From the NCBI GenBank assembly GCA_009783465.1, contig WRDM01000004.1:35231-99230 (forward strand): a stretch of DNA of 64,000 nt, written 5' to 3'. Origin of the DNA: Phycisphaerae bacterium. GTDB taxonomy: Bacteria; Planctomycetota; Phycisphaerae; SM23-33. This document shows, piece after piece, positions 8,023 to 16,657 of this stretch. Under the pieces are notes generated by a model. It was not told the DNA's origin and ran no database searches. It saw only the letters and a program-made list of their open reading frames with translations. Both the position numbers and the translations under genes were made by a program. Positions within the stretch are counted from its first letter, which is position 1, and each line of letters starts with the position of its first letter.

Positions 8023-10076
8023 ATACAGTCTCGTTCGGCCGCGACGACCACGGCGCGGTTGGCGGCGGTTCGGACGGCCAGTTGGGCCCTGTCGGGGTTG
8101 AGGCCGATTTCCTTGAGCATCGTGCGAACGCGCGTGACGTACGCGTGGGCCTTTCGCATCGTGGTCGGATAGCGGTCGGCGCCGGCCGGTTCGGTAACGA
8201 CGAGCACGCCGGTGGCGCCGGCTTCGATGGCGGCGAGAATCTCCGCCGGGCCAAGGCGACTGATGCTCGAGAGGTAGATTTCGGCCACGCCGGCGGGGGC
8301 GGGATCGGCCTTGCCGGTCCAACTGGCCGCGTCGGCGTGGAAACCGTTGATGAACGCGACGACTTTTTTTCCCGCGGGCAGTTTGCCGACGGCCGACTTG
8401 ACGCGGTCCCGCAGCGCGTGCGGTTCGTATCCCTTGGGCACGATGGCGTTGGCGGGGCAGGCGGCCATGCACAGGCCGCAGGCCTGGCACAAGGCCGAGT
8501 CGATGCGGGCAACGTCGGTGACCTTGGGGATGTCGAACGGGCAGACGCGGAAGCAGGTCTGGCAGGCGGCGCATTTATCGACGACGACTTCGGCGCCGCT
8601 GCCGCAGCTCATGCATCTCCGGGCCTCGGCCAGGGCGGTCGGCTCGGGGAACGTGTGTTCGAATTCGTTCCAATTTTTCGCCCGGACGTCGGCGGGTTCG
8701 GTGGGCGTGGGGTTGCGGTCGCAGCGGATGAGCTTGTCGGCGGTCTGGGCGTCGATCGTGCCGATGTAGGGCGGCGTCGCGTCGTTCAGGACGATCGGCT
8801 TGCCCGAAAGGAACATGTCGATGGCCTTGGCGGCGCGTTGGCCGCTGGCGCAGGCTTCGACGGCCGATCCGGGCGGCGTGACGATCTCGCCGGCGGCGAA
8901 AACGCCCGCAACGGCGGTCTCGTGCGTGGCCTTGTTGATGCCGAATAGCACGCGCCCGTTGGCGTCGGGTTTCACGTCGCAGCCGGCGAGGAAGCCCAAG
9001 TCCGGCATCTGCCCGATGGCGAGAATGACGGCGTCGCACGCGGCGACGGCCTGGTCGGCGTCGTCGTACGTCGGGCTGAATTTTTTCGCCTCGTCAAAGA
9101 CGCGCGTGACCTTGCGGTGCTTGAGGCCTGTGATTTTGCCACCCTTCACCACGATCTCGACGGGGCCTCGACGATGAATGAACGTCACGCCTTCGTCCTT
9201 GGCTTCGTGCTGTTCCCACCACCAGGCGGGCATTTCCTGCTCGTCTTCGAGCATCATCATCTGCACGCGGGCGCCGAGCCGAACGGCCGACCGGGCGGCG
9301 TCGACGGCGACGTTGCCGCCGCCGATCACCAGCACATTTTTGCCGATATCCAGCGGCTGATCGAACGCGACGGCTTCGAGGAATGTCAGCACAGGCAGCA
9401 CGCGCGGGTGATCCGCGCCGGGCAGCGGCAGCGTGCGGCTCTTGGCCAGGCCCGTCGTCACGAGCACGGCGGCGAACTGCTTTTGCAGGTCGGCGATCGT
9501 TTTATCCTTGCCGATCTCCACGCCGGTGACGATGGTCACGCCGTGCGCGGCGATCCAGTCGACGTCCTGCTTCACCACGTCGGCGGGCAGGCGATATTTC
9601 GGAATGGCCGTGCGGGGAATACCGCCGGCAACGGGGAATTTTTCAAACACGGTCGGGCGATAGCCCAGCTTGGCCAAATCCAATGCCGCCGCAAGCCCCG
9701 CGGGCCCCGCGCCGACGATCGCGACGGCGGCCTTGTTTTGCAGGATGGCCTTGTGAACCGGAGCGGAGGCCCCAAGCCCCTCGACCACGAACCGCTTGAC
9801 TTCGCGAATGGCGACGGCCCCTTCGACGTCGGCCCGGCGGCAGTTCTGCTCGCACGGGTGATGGCAGATTCGCCCGCAGATGCTCGCGAAGGGAATATCG
9901 CGGCGGATGATCTCGGCGGCGGCGACGAAATCGCCCGCCGCCGCGGCTTCGAGATACGCCCGCACGTCGGCATGCACGGGGCAGGCGTTCCGGCACGGCG
10001 CCCATTCGCGATCCAGCAACTCGGTCGTCCCAGTCAACTTCGCCATCGCGGCGGAGGTCAAATCAACATCCCGCAT
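8004..10076 (-). CDS. GltD-like FAD/Fe-S oxidoreductase with extra ferredoxin and C-terminal domains
   Basis: The 690-residue protein has, in order, a cysteine-rich N-terminal domain (CRNACPVHADVRAY, ICGRICHHPCEQNCRR), an FAD Rossmann motif (AIVGAGPAGLAAALDLAKLG), an NAD(P) motif (VLVIGGGNVAVDAARSAVRLG), a two-[4Fe-4S] ferredoxin module (CAACQTCFRVCPFDIP, CQACGLCMAACPANAI) and about 110 C-terminal residues weakly like an MvhD/FlpD domain. Such proteins beside metV and metF are thought to pass electrons to the methylene-THF reductase; here that is inferred from context. The start at 10076 is preceded by TTTGGAGAATTTC. The last six residues come from a hairpin repeat. Confidence 0.88.
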   Translation of the reverse strand: MRDVDLTSAAMAKLTGTTELLDREWAPCRNACPVHADVRAYLEAAAAGDFVAAAEIIRRDIPFASICGRICHHPCEQNCRRADVEGAVAIREVKRFVVEGLGASAPVHKAILQNKAAVAIVGAGPAGLAAALDLAKLGYRPTVFEKFPVAGGIPRTAIPKYRLPADVVKQDVDWIAAHGVTIVTGVEIGKDKTIADLQKQFAAVLVTTGLAKSRTLPLPGADHPRVLPVLTFLEAVAFDQPLDIGKNVLVIGGGNVAVDAARSAVRLGARVQMMMLEDEQEMPAWWWEQHEAKDEGVTFIHRRGPVEIVVKGGKITGLKHRKVTRVFDEAKKFSPTYDDADQAVAACDAVILAIGQMPDLGFLAGCDVKPDANGRVLFGINKATHETAVAGVFAAGEIVTPPGSAVEACASGQRAAKAIDMFLSGKPIVLNDATPPYIGTIDAQTADKLIRCDRNPTPTEPADVRAKNWNEFEHTFPEPTALAEARRCMSCGSGAEVVVDKCAACQTCFRVCPFDIPKVTDVARIDSALCQACGLCMAACPANAIVPKGYEPHALRDRVKSAVGKLPAGKKVVAFINGFHADAASWTGKADPAPAGVAEIYLSSISRLGPAEILAAIEAGATGVLVVTEPAGADRYPTTMRKAHAYVTRVRTMLKEIGLNPDRAQLAVRTAANRAVVVAAERDCMNSLIR

Positions 10077-10207
10077 GAAATTCTCCAAATCAAAACGATT
10101 ACCAAGCGGGGATTGTACACCACCGGCGGAGGAATTCAATGGCGGAAAACGCTGGGATGGCGAGGGTTCGCGTCACGTTTGTGGATGGACAACATCGAAA
10201 GCCCAAC

Positions 10208-10295
10208 CTGGCCACAGGCCCTGCCAGTTTGCGTTGCAAAACGGGCCTGGCGTCAAGAGCGTCCTACAACGCAAAATGGCAGGGCCTGTGGCCAG
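10208..10295. repeat. Family A hairpin, copy A3 (type I arms)
   Basis: Arms CTGGCCACAGGCCCTGCCA and TGGCAGGGCCTGTGGCCAG pair perfectly around TTGCGTTG / CAACGCAA. Lies in the space between the GltD-like gene and the HExxH membrane protein gene. Confidence 0.9.
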
Positions 10296-10337
10296 TCGCA
10301 CCGTCTATGCACATGACATATACCTGATGGCTTGTGG

Positions 10338-10946
10338 CTAGTGGCTTGTGGCGTTCTGCTGAGCGTACTCCTCGCTGACCCGCCAGCGCCAGACGTACCA
10401 CATTGCCGCCGCGATCATAATAACCCAGCCGGCGAAATAAATGCCGCTGGCGATGGTTTCGCAACTGTTGATGCAGCCGAGTTTGTTGAAGATGAACTGC
10501 CAGTCGTGCCGCCCGCCGCCGACCAGCGGCAGCGCACGGGCCTTCGCGTCGGCGGCGTAGCGGGCGACGTTCAAAAAATTCTCGCCAAGCCACAGCCCCG
10601 CCACCGCCACACCGGCCGTCTGGCGCCGCAGCCAGAAGTACACCCCGATTCCCAGCGGCACCATGCACTGGAGCAACGTCCCGCCCCACATTTGCAGGGT
10701 GTCGCCGAACGGCAGAAACACAATATGCCCGGCTTCGTGAATCGCCAGATTGACGTGATCGACAATAAACACAAACTGTTGTCGGGCCGTCAGAATCAAT
10801 AGCCAGAAAATCAGTGTGCCGATGGCAAAACCAATCATATGTCCGCGACTCACCACAAGCCAGCCGCCAGGAATCGCCGGCGCGGCGTTATAGGATGAAT
10901 ACGGCGACGATGAGTACTGTTGCGATGAGTTGTATTGAGGATCCAA
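10338..10946 (-). CDS. Membrane protein with HExxH metalloprotease-like motif
   Basis: The 202-residue protein has a Ser/Tyr/Gln-rich N-terminus (about 25 residues), a TM segment (HMIGFAIGTLIFWLLILTA), then NLAIHEAGHIVF, whose HEAGH matches the zinc-binding HExxH of M50/site-2-protease-like families, and two or three further hydrophobic segments. No clear second metal-ligand motif (such as LDG or NPDG) is seen, so protease activity is uncertain. The C-terminus (NATSH then TAG) lies inside a small repeat of the CTTGTGGCTAGTGGC kind at 10331-10352, so the stop codon is repeat-derived. No strong Shine-Dalgarno is visible. Confidence 0.75.
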   Translation of the reverse strand: MDPQYNSSQQYSSSPYSSYNAAPAIPGGWLVVSRGHMIGFAIGTLIFWLLILTARQQFVFIVDHVNLAIHEAGHIVFLPFGDTLQMWGGTLLQCMVPLGIGVYFWLRRQTAGVAVAGLWLGENFLNVARYAADAKARALPLVGGGRHDWQFIFNKLGCINSCETIASGIYFAGWVIMIAAAMWYVWRWRVSEEYAQQNATSH

Positions 10947-11038
10947 TGTCGCCCTCCTCGTATAACATCGGTGACTTGGGAGGACGACTTGATTTTCGCG
11001 AATTGTTTAACGGGAGTTGAAGAAATAGCTATGGATAT

Positions 11039-11122
11039 GGCTTGCCGGTTTGCGTTGTAAGACATTGTGAGCAATAAAACGTTCTGTCGTTCACAACGTC
11101 CTACAGCGCAAACCGGCAAACC
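11039..11122. repeat. Family A hairpin, copy A4 (type II arms)
   Basis: Arms GGCTTGCCGGTTTGCGTTGT and ACAGCGCAAACCGGCAAACC. The variable triplet GGT is matched by ACC on the other arm, where copies A1 and A8 have GTT/AAC and TCT/AGA: compensatory change. Confidence 0.9.
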
Positions 11123-11157
11123 ATATTTACATCAACTTTTTTTTCGCGAAAAAAGAT

Positions 11158-12321
11158 CTACGACAACAGTTCCTGGAACTCGCAGCCTTCGGATTCGGTT
11201 TCGTACAGGCCGACGATTTTTCGTTCGCGGATCGCGTTTTCCGGGCTGTCGCTGGCGTGGGCGCCGTTGCGCATCAGGTCCAGGCCGAAATCGCTGCGGA
11301 CCGTGCCCGGCTCGGCCTTGGTCGGATCCGTGCTGCCCAGGACTTTACGCACCTTGTCGATGGCGTTGGGGCCTTCGTACAGCAGGGCGAGGCACTTGGT
11401 TCGGCTGGCGGAGGCCTTCTCGGTTGGGTCAATGATGTCGTCGGGATTCACGCCCGTCATGTATTCGACGATTTTGTTGAATTCCGTGACGGCATTGCGT
11501 TCGGCCAGCCGGTCGGCGACGGCTTCGGCGTCGGGCATCGTGAACGGGAACGTGAACGCGTCGTGCAGCCGCTGGTACACTTCCTGCGTGACGTTGCCCT
11601 TGAGCTTGCGGACAAAAACGTCCTTCAGCGGTCCGTAGAACTGCTCGCCCATGGCCACGGTCATGTGGAAGAGTTTCGCGCCGACGATTCGCAGGCCTGT
11701 CCAACTGAACGCGTCGATGATGTTGCCGGGCCTTCGCGAGCGGCGTTCGAAGTTGTCCGGCTTGAGCATCACCAGCGACGTCTGCACGTCGGGCTGCTTG
11801 TACGCGATTCGGCCTTCGAGCACGCCGCCGTCGGTGCAGGCGTACTTGGCGAACAGTTTCAGGTGTTCGGCATTCATCGCCGCATCGGGGCAGGTCAGGA
11901 CGGCCGGCTCGAAGTAGCGGATGTTGCCCTTCTCGTCGCGGATGAAATCGCCGTAGGTGCCGCGGATCGTGTCGCCCACCGGCTGTTCGGTGAACGCGCC
12001 GATGACCTCGTCCTTGAGGTGCCGCACGGCATTGGGGCCTCGGAACAGCATGAACATGCACCGCGGCAGATAGCCCATCGGGTTGCTCTGACGGAGATTC
12101 AGGTCGACGTACTGCCGCCAGGCCTCCCGCAGCGTGGGGTCCATGTCCTTGGGCGCGAGGATTTCCTTGTAGGCGTCGAGGAAGGCGTCGCTGAAGACGA
12201 ACATGCGGACGGCAACCAGTTCCAGCCGGGCGTGCGCCAGCAGCCGCCCGATAATGCCGCCGGTGCGGCTCTTGTAGAGACTGTAGGGCGTAATCAACGC
12301 GTAAGCCAATTGCTCGACCAT
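11158..12321 (-). CDS. Tandem nucleoside-diphosphate-kinase-like protein
   Basis: The 387-residue protein carries two NDK-like halves. The first (residues 1-160, starting LAYALITPYSLYKSRTGGII) keeps the fold-like segments LFRGPNAVRHLKDEVIG and GDTIRGTYGDFI but lacks the catalytic His. The second (from SLVMLKPDNFERR to the end) has ALLYEGPNAIDKVRKVLG, TVRSDFG and RNGAHASDS, the last holding the phosphorylated His. NDKs transfer phosphate from ATP to NDPs and are normally about 140-150 residues; this is a fused, more than double-length form. Start ATG at 12321 follows CACAGGAG at good spacing. A monocistronic minus-strand gene. Confidence 0.88.
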   Translation of the reverse strand: MVEQLAYALITPYSLYKSRTGGIIGRLLAHARLELVAVRMFVFSDAFLDAYKEILAPKDMDPTLREAWRQYVDLNLRQSNPMGYLPRCMFMLFRGPNAVRHLKDEVIGAFTEQPVGDTIRGTYGDFIRDEKGNIRYFEPAVLTCPDAAMNAEHLKLFAKYACTDGGVLEGRIAYKQPDVQTSLVMLKPDNFERRSRRPGNIIDAFSWTGLRIVGAKLFHMTVAMGEQFYGPLKDVFVRKLKGNVTQEVYQRLHDAFTFPFTMPDAEAVADRLAERNAVTEFNKIVEYMTGVNPDDIIDPTEKASASRTKCLALLYEGPNAIDKVRKVLGSTDPTKAEPGTVRSDFGLDLMRNGAHASDSPENAIRERKIVGLYETESEGCEFQELLS

Positions 12322-12629
12322 GTCGCAAACTCCTGTGGATTAAGAAGCAGGAAAGCATAGCACGCCGCCATCGCGGCAGCAATACGGTTTTTCGCGAAAC
12401 GCGGGGGACGCATGGATGCACGGCGGTTTTTTGTCACACCCGCCTGGACCACCGCAGGCCTTTTCGGAGGCGATGATCAAAACCGCGATCGGTCTTGCCA
12501 CAGATAATTCCGGGCCCGCCATGCTGCTTCCGGGAAAAGCGGATCGTTATAATCGAGTCACAGACTGGCTGCGAGCCAATGGCGGACGATAGCAGGGTCT
12601 ACCCCGTCTCGTGACGTGAATGAACACCC

Positions 12630-12814
12630 GTCCGAGGGAACCATTCAGCCAGTAGCCAATAGCCAGTAGGTAAGGAAGAGCAAAGGCGAAACGACAAAGA
12701 GAGCGGGAATGGTTGTCCACGGGCGAAGAACGTTGATCGTGTGATGACCCATACGTTTTGCCATACCTATTGGCTACTGGCTATTGGCTACTGGCTGAAC
12801 GGCTCCCTCGGACC
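12630..12814. repeat. Family C inverted repeat, full hairpin
   Basis: Left arm 12630-12673 (GTCCGAGGGAACC, then CAGCCAGTAGCCAATAGCC) and right arm 12764-12814 (TATTGGCTACTGGCTGAACG, then CTCCCTCGGAC) are near-perfect reverse complements with an approximately 90-base loop. The inner TTGGCTACTGGCTATTGG unit recurs alone at 14710-14743. Confidence 0.85.
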
Positions 12815-12891
12815 AATCGTTCGATCGCCCGTTTTTTATTTTTTCGTTCGACGAATTTGCCCGCGGACGTTGTGTATCGTACTGTTCGTTT

Positions 12892-13133
12892 GCCACGCAG
12901 GAGTAGCACCGGCCTTCGCGGCGTGCGTCGTGTGTCGGCCAGGGAATCTGGCCGCGGGGTGGTTCACGGCGGCGTCGCTGGATGGGCGGGTGAGAGGCAC
13001 CGCGTGGCCGCTGGTCGGCCTGCTCGTCGGGCCGCCCAGCGGAATGCAACGACAACGACGCGGCCACGCGTCTTGCAATAACTGGTTCTCCTTTCGGTCT
13101 GGCCGGGCGACTCGGGGTCGCCCGGCCTTTTTT
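12892..13133 (+). ncRNA. Candidate structured small RNA ending in an intrinsic terminator
   Basis: No convincing protein is encoded here, yet the segment is closed by potential pairing of AGGAGTAGCACC (12899-12910) with GGTTCTCCT (13084-13092). It contains two perfect internal stems: GGCCAG/CTGGCC (12937/12948) and the 11-bp CGCGTGGCCGC/GCGGCCACGCG (13001/13060). It runs into a strong rho-independent terminator at 13101-13133. A weak TTGCCC/TACTGT promoter with 17-bp spacing (12857-12885) would start transcription near 12892. I find no RNase P, SRP or tmRNA signature; a 6S-like RNA is possible. Confidence 0.5.
13101..13133 (+). terminator. Strong intrinsic terminator
   Basis: Perfect 11-bp stem GGCCGGGCGAC / GTCGCCCGGCC, loop TCGGG, followed by six T. 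No protein gene lies just upstream on this strand, which supports a transcribed RNA there. Confidence 0.9.
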
Positions 13134-13145
13134 GTTGGGGGGCGT

Positions 13146-13384
13146 TTTCACCACAGAGACACCCTGCTTCGCTCTACGAGCTACGCAGGGCAAGAAGAGG
13201 ACTCGGTGAACAGGGCACTTGAAAAATCGTTTTTACCGGCTCGCCTTTTTGCGCCGTTGAATGTTGTGAACTACAAAACGCTTTTCCGCACACAACGCTC
13301 AACAACGCAAACAGGCTGAGCCATCGCGAAAGTTTTTTCGAATTCCCGGTGCCCCTCTGTGTTTCTCTGTGTCTCTGTGGTAAA
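13146..13384. repeat. Family J inverted repeat with a nested family A copy
   Basis: ACCACAGAGACAC at the left end faces GTGTCTCTGTGGT at the right end. Between them, 13238-13322 is a degenerate family A hairpin (A5: GGCTCGCCTTTTTGCGCCGT ... AACAACGCAAACAGGCTGAG). This is a repeat inside a repeat. The right arm ends 10 bases before the queF start and leaves no Shine-Dalgarno. Confidence 0.75.
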
Positions 13385-13392
13385 AAAAGCGT

Positions 13393-13770
13393 ATGGCTAC
13401 CCCCACGCTGGAATGTTTCGATAATCCGCACCCCGCCCGGGACTACGAGATTCTGCACGTCGCCCCGGAATTCACCTCCGTCTGCCCCAAGACCGGCCAG
13501 CCGGACTTCGGCACGATCGAAATCCTGTACGTCGCCGACCGGCGGTGCGTGGAACTCAAAAGCCTCAAGTTCTACCTGCAAAGCTTCCGCAACACGGGCG
13601 TGTTTTACGAGGACGTGGTCAACCGCATCCTGGACGATCTGGTGGCCGCGTTGTCGCCGCGGCACATGACCGTCACCGGCTCGTTCAGCCCGCGTGGCGG
13701 CATGCGAACGGTCGTCACGGCCCGCCACGCCGCTCCCGCCAAACGTGTAACCCGCCGAGGCCGCCCATGA
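13393..13770 (+). CDS. queF: NADPH-dependent 7-cyano-7-deazaguanine reductase
   Basis: The 125-residue unimodular (type I) QueF reduces preQ0 to preQ1 in queuosine biosynthesis. Motifs are [16 protein letters not shown], containing the catalytic Cys that forms a thioimide with preQ0, [15 protein letters not shown] with the substrate-binding Glu, and FYEDVVNRI. Length fits the family. The start ATG follows a CTCTGTGG repeat with no Shine-Dalgarno, so translation signals may have been altered by the repeat. The TGA overlaps the ATG of the next gene by four bases. No other queuosine gene is nearby. Confidence 0.94.
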   Translation: MATPTLECFDNPHPARDYEILHVAPEFTSVCPKTGQPDFGTIEILYVADRRCVELKSLKFYLQSFRNTGVFYEDVVNRILDDLVAALSPRHMTVTGSFSPRGGMRTVVTARHAAPAKRVTRRGRP

Positions 13771-14462
13771 AACCCGACTCGCGACGGTGGATCCGCCGGG
13801 CCGGCATTGCCCTGATCATCGCGCTGGCGGGCGTTGGCGTGTTTCTGCTGGCCACGGCGGACTGGGGCGCGACCAGCCAATGGTGTACCGTTACCGTGAG
13901 CGCCAGTTTCGACGGAACCGACATCTACCGCGGATGCCTCGTCGATGTACGTTTTACGGACAACACGGACTCAGGGGGAGGCCGTTCCGACGGCCCCAAC
14001 GTCGCTCAGAAAGGTCATGTGCCTCCACCCGGCAGGACACTGGTGCCTGTACGGCTGTCCGCCACCGTGCCCCGTTGGCAGGAATCACTCGCCCATGACG
14101 CGATTTCGCAGGCCCTGGCGGAAATCAGACGCCTGCTACAGGCCGCCAGTCCCGACGTGGCGGGGTCGGACATCCAGCGGCTCAATTCCGCCACGGCCGG
14201 CGAGCGTGTGCTGTTGTCCCCGGAAGCCGTCGAGATGCTGCGACTGGGCCTGAAAAATGATATCGAATCGGGCTTCGGCCTGCTCGAACTGGGCGATGAT
14301 TACGCCGTAAAAAATTACAACAGCCTGACGCTGGATTTGTCGCCCATCGCGCGTCGCTACGCCATCGACAAGGCCCTGGCCCGCATGGAATCGCACGGTG
14401 TCGCCGGCGGAAGGATCCAGATCGGCGACGACAGCAACACCTTCGGCCATGTGCCGCCGTGA
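13767..14462 (+). CDS. ApbE-like protein, C-terminally shortened at a repeat
   Basis: The 231-residue product begins with a positively charged N-terminus and one TM segment ([20 protein letters not shown]). The rest is weakly ApbE-like: a segment around [14 protein letters not shown], then [29 protein letters not shown], which corresponds to the LDLGGIAKGYAVD region of FAD:protein FMN transferases. The Gly-rich and Asp residues that bind FAD and Mg are mostly missing, and the protein stops where ApbE proteins (about 300-350 residues) continue. The stop is followed directly by hairpin E1, so truncation by repeat insertion is likely. Coupled to queF by ATGA overlap. Confidence 0.6.
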   Translation: MKPDSRRWIRRAGIALIIALAGVGVFLLATADWGATSQWCTVTVSASFDGTDIYRGCLVDVRFTDNTDSGGGRSDGPNVAQKGHVPPPGRTLVPVRLSATVPRWQESLAHDAISQALAEIRRLLQAASPDVAGSDIQRLNSATAGERVLLSPEAVEMLRLGLKNDIESGFGLLELGDDYAVKNYNSLTLDLSPIARRYAIDKALARMESHGVAGGRIQIGDDSNTFGHVPP

Positions 14463-14463
14463 C

Positions 14464-14595
14464 GTGCCTGACGCCACTGGTCGAGGTCGCGCACGCGGGC
14501 CTGCACGGCTTCGAACGACGCGCATAAGGGAACGTGCGAGCCGTTCGAAGCCGTCCTCGCGTAACGGTGTGCCTTCAGCCAGTGGCGTCAGGCAC
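14464..14595. repeat. Family E hairpin, copy E1
   Basis: GTGCCTGACGCCACTGG and CCAGTGGCGTCAGGCAC form perfect 17-bp arms. The interior carries further inverted segments (CGGCTTCGAACG / CGTTCGAAGCCG). It begins one base after the stop codon of the ApbE-like gene. A second copy is at 46725-46857. Confidence 0.92.
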
Positions 14596-14709
14596 GAGAA
14601 AAGAATTCTGCACCGCAACGCGAGACCGCGGAGGCCAATCGGTTGCTTTCGCCACGAAACCAACGATTCTCCTCGTCCGGGAAACTCAACCACACGCCCT
14701 TGTCGTCCC

Positions 14710-14743
14710 ATACCTGTTGGCTACTGGCTATTGGCTACTGGCT
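14710..14743. repeat. Family C half-copy
   Basis: Contains TTGGCTACTGGCTATTGGC, the right-arm unit of the hairpin at 12630-12814. Apart from this unit and E1, the stretch 14463-14950 holds no recognisable gene. Confidence 0.8.
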
Positions 14744-14950
14744 TGCTTCCCTCCGAACGAATGGCTCACCCACGCCACGAGAATTGAAACCCTTCGCGCG
14801 AAATTCTTTTCATTTGCCCCTCGACCGTGTACATTTACGGGATGGACCGATAGGTCGGCTCGATGCCCTGGGCCGTTGTGTACTCCTATCCTATTAGTAG
14901 CTCTGTGCCCGCCACACGTCTGCCGGCGGGCGGCAAGGAAACGCCATAAC

Positions 14951-16351
14951 ATGACGACAACACCCAATCCAGAATCCGCCAAAACCAAAGGCGACCCCGC
15001 CAAAGGCAAAGGCAAAGCGTTCTTCGACCGGGCCGACCAGGTCGCCGAAACCGGTAGCTGGGACTTCGCCATCGAACTCTACCTCGAAGGCATCCTGCGC
15101 GAACCCGACGCCCTCGACCGCGGCCACAAACCCCTCCGCGAAGCCGCCCTGCAACGCAAAATCAAAGGCGGCAAGCCGGCGGGATTCTTCGAAAAAAACA
15201 AATACAAAGCCGGCAAGGACGCCCTCAGCCAATTGGCCGCCGCCGAGTACCTTCTGAGCAAAGACCCCGGCAACGAACTCCACATGGAGCAGTTTTTCAA
15301 GGCCGCCAAGGCCTCCGAACTGCCCGACGTCACCAAGTGGATCCTCGACATGCTCGTGGAATCGCAGCGGCAAAAGCCCGCCAAGGGCCGAAACAAACGG
15401 CTGCTCCAGGAAGTCACCAAGGGCTTCGACGACCTCCAGGAATTCGACCAGGCCATCGTCGCCTGCGCGCTGCTGCTGGAAGTCGACCGCAACAACAACA
15501 CCATCCAGGAAGCACTCAAGGATCTCCAGACGCGGCGGACAATCCACAAGGGCGGCTACGGCGATAAAGGCACCGACTTCACCAAGGGCGTCAAAAATAT
15601 CCAGGATCAAAAAGACGCCTTCGAAAAAGACGAGCTGGTACAAAGCCAGGATTTCAAACTCCGCGAGATCGAGAAAAAACGCACGGAGTACCTCGAAACG
15701 CCCACCGTGCCCGGCAAAATCAACGCCTACGTCGACGCCCTGCTGGCCATGGCCGACGACGGCTACGAAAACGAAGCCGCCGACGTGCTGCTGAAGGCCC
15801 ATCGCGAGACGAACAGCTATCAGTACCGCATGCGCGTGGGCGAGATCCGCATCCGTCAGGCGGTGCGGCGGGTTCGCAAAGCCAAGGAGGCCGGCGACAA
15901 AGCCGTCATCACCGAGGCCATTCGGGCGCAGGTGCAACTGGAGCTGGAAGAATTCACCGAGCGGGCGGCGAATTATCCGACCGACCTGTCGATCAAGTAC
16001 GAACTGGGCCGGCGGCAGTACGCGCTGGGGCAGTACGACTCGGCGATCGGCTCGCTTCAGCAGGCCCGCCGCGACGCGAGGCACGCCGTCCGGGCGAACG
16101 TCATGCTGGCCAAGGCGTTCGAGAAAAAAGGCATGCACGACCGCGAAGCCGCCGACACGCTCGAAGAAACCCTCAAGGGACAACTCCTCGAAGACCAGGA
16201 AAAAGAAGTCCGCTACCTGCTCGGGCTGCTCTACATCAAAATGAACCAGCTCCAACAGGCCGAACAACACCTCAGCCGCGTCACGCAAATCGACTACAAC
16301 TACGAAGACGCCCGCACCCGGCTGGAACAAATCCGGGCGAAGATGGGATAG
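14951..16351 (+). CDS. Tetratricopeptide-repeat protein
   Basis: A 466-residue soluble protein with a low-complexity Lys/Gly/Pro N-terminus and degenerate TPR units (QVAETGSWDFAIELYLEGI near residue 40; YALGQYDSAIGSLQQARRDA, EKEVRYLLGLLYIKMNQLQQ and similar in the C-terminal third), separated by a charged helical middle. TPRs mediate protein binding; no enzymatic motif or signal peptide is seen. The start ATG at 14951 follows CAAGGAAACGCC. Upstream in-frame codons lie in repeats and are not counted. It resembles planctomycete TPR proteins of unknown role. Confidence 0.85.
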   Translation: MTTTPNPESAKTKGDPAKGKGKAFFDRADQVAETGSWDFAIELYLEGILREPDALDRGHKPLREAALQRKIKGGKPAGFFEKNKYKAGKDALSQLAAAEYLLSKDPGNELHMEQFFKAAKASELPDVTKWILDMLVESQRQKPAKGRNKRLLQEVTKGFDDLQEFDQAIVACALLLEVDRNNNTIQEALKDLQTRRTIHKGGYGDKGTDFTKGVKNIQDQKDAFEKDELVQSQDFKLREIEKKRTEYLETPTVPGKINAYVDALLAMADDGYENEAADVLLKAHRETNSYQYRMRVGEIRIRQAVRRVRKAKEAGDKAVITEAIRAQVQLELEEFTERAANYPTDLSIKYELGRRQYALGQYDSAIGSLQQARRDARHAVRANVMLAKAFEKKGMHDREAADTLEETLKGQLLEDQEKEVRYLLGLLYIKMNQLQQAEQHLSRVTQIDYNYEDARTRLEQIRAKMG

Positions 16352-16366
16352 AGGCACGAGACGATC

Positions 16367-16657
16367 ATGCGACCCTCCGTTGCGTTGAACATGAAGCGAG
16401 ATGCGGTGCGTGAGGCGGCCAGCCGCTTCCGCACGGCCAATCCGCGCGTGTTCGGCTCGGTGCTGCACGGCGCCGACCGGGAAGGCGGCGACCTCGATCT
16501 GTTAGTCGATGCGCTGCCGGGCGCGACACTGTTCGACCTGGGAGGCCTACAAGATGAACTGGAATCATTACTGGGCGTCCGCGTCGACCTGCTGACCCCC
16601 GCCGACCTACCGCAAAAATTCCGGGCCAAAGTGCTCGCGGAGGCCCAGCCCATATGA
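16367..16657 (+). CDS. mntA: MntA-type nucleotidyltransferase antitoxin
   Basis: The 96-residue protein has the minimal nucleotidyltransferase motif GSVLHGADREGGDLDLLVD (GSx10DxD), with the third acidic residue probably in VRVDLL. In studied MntA/HepT pairs the MntA enzyme AMPylates a Tyr of the HepT RNase and silences it. Here it lies directly before and overlaps hepT by four bases (ATGA at 16654), the usual order of one subgroup. It starts 15 bases after the TPR gene. Confidence 0.9.
   Translation: MRPSVALNMKRDAVREAASRFRTANPRVFGSVLHGADREGGDLDLLVDALPGATLFDLGGLQDELESLLGVRVDLLTPADLPQKFRAKVLAEAQPI

Noticed and set aside
10208-10295. Family A hairpins as ordinary rho-independent terminators
   Set aside because: The copies lack a T-tract on either side, are much longer than terminators (80-105 bases) and also occur between divergent genes.
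12741-13319. 192-codon plus-strand frame across the repeat and RNA region
   Set aside because: It runs through the family C arm, the putative structured RNA and its terminator, and its product has no recognisable domain.
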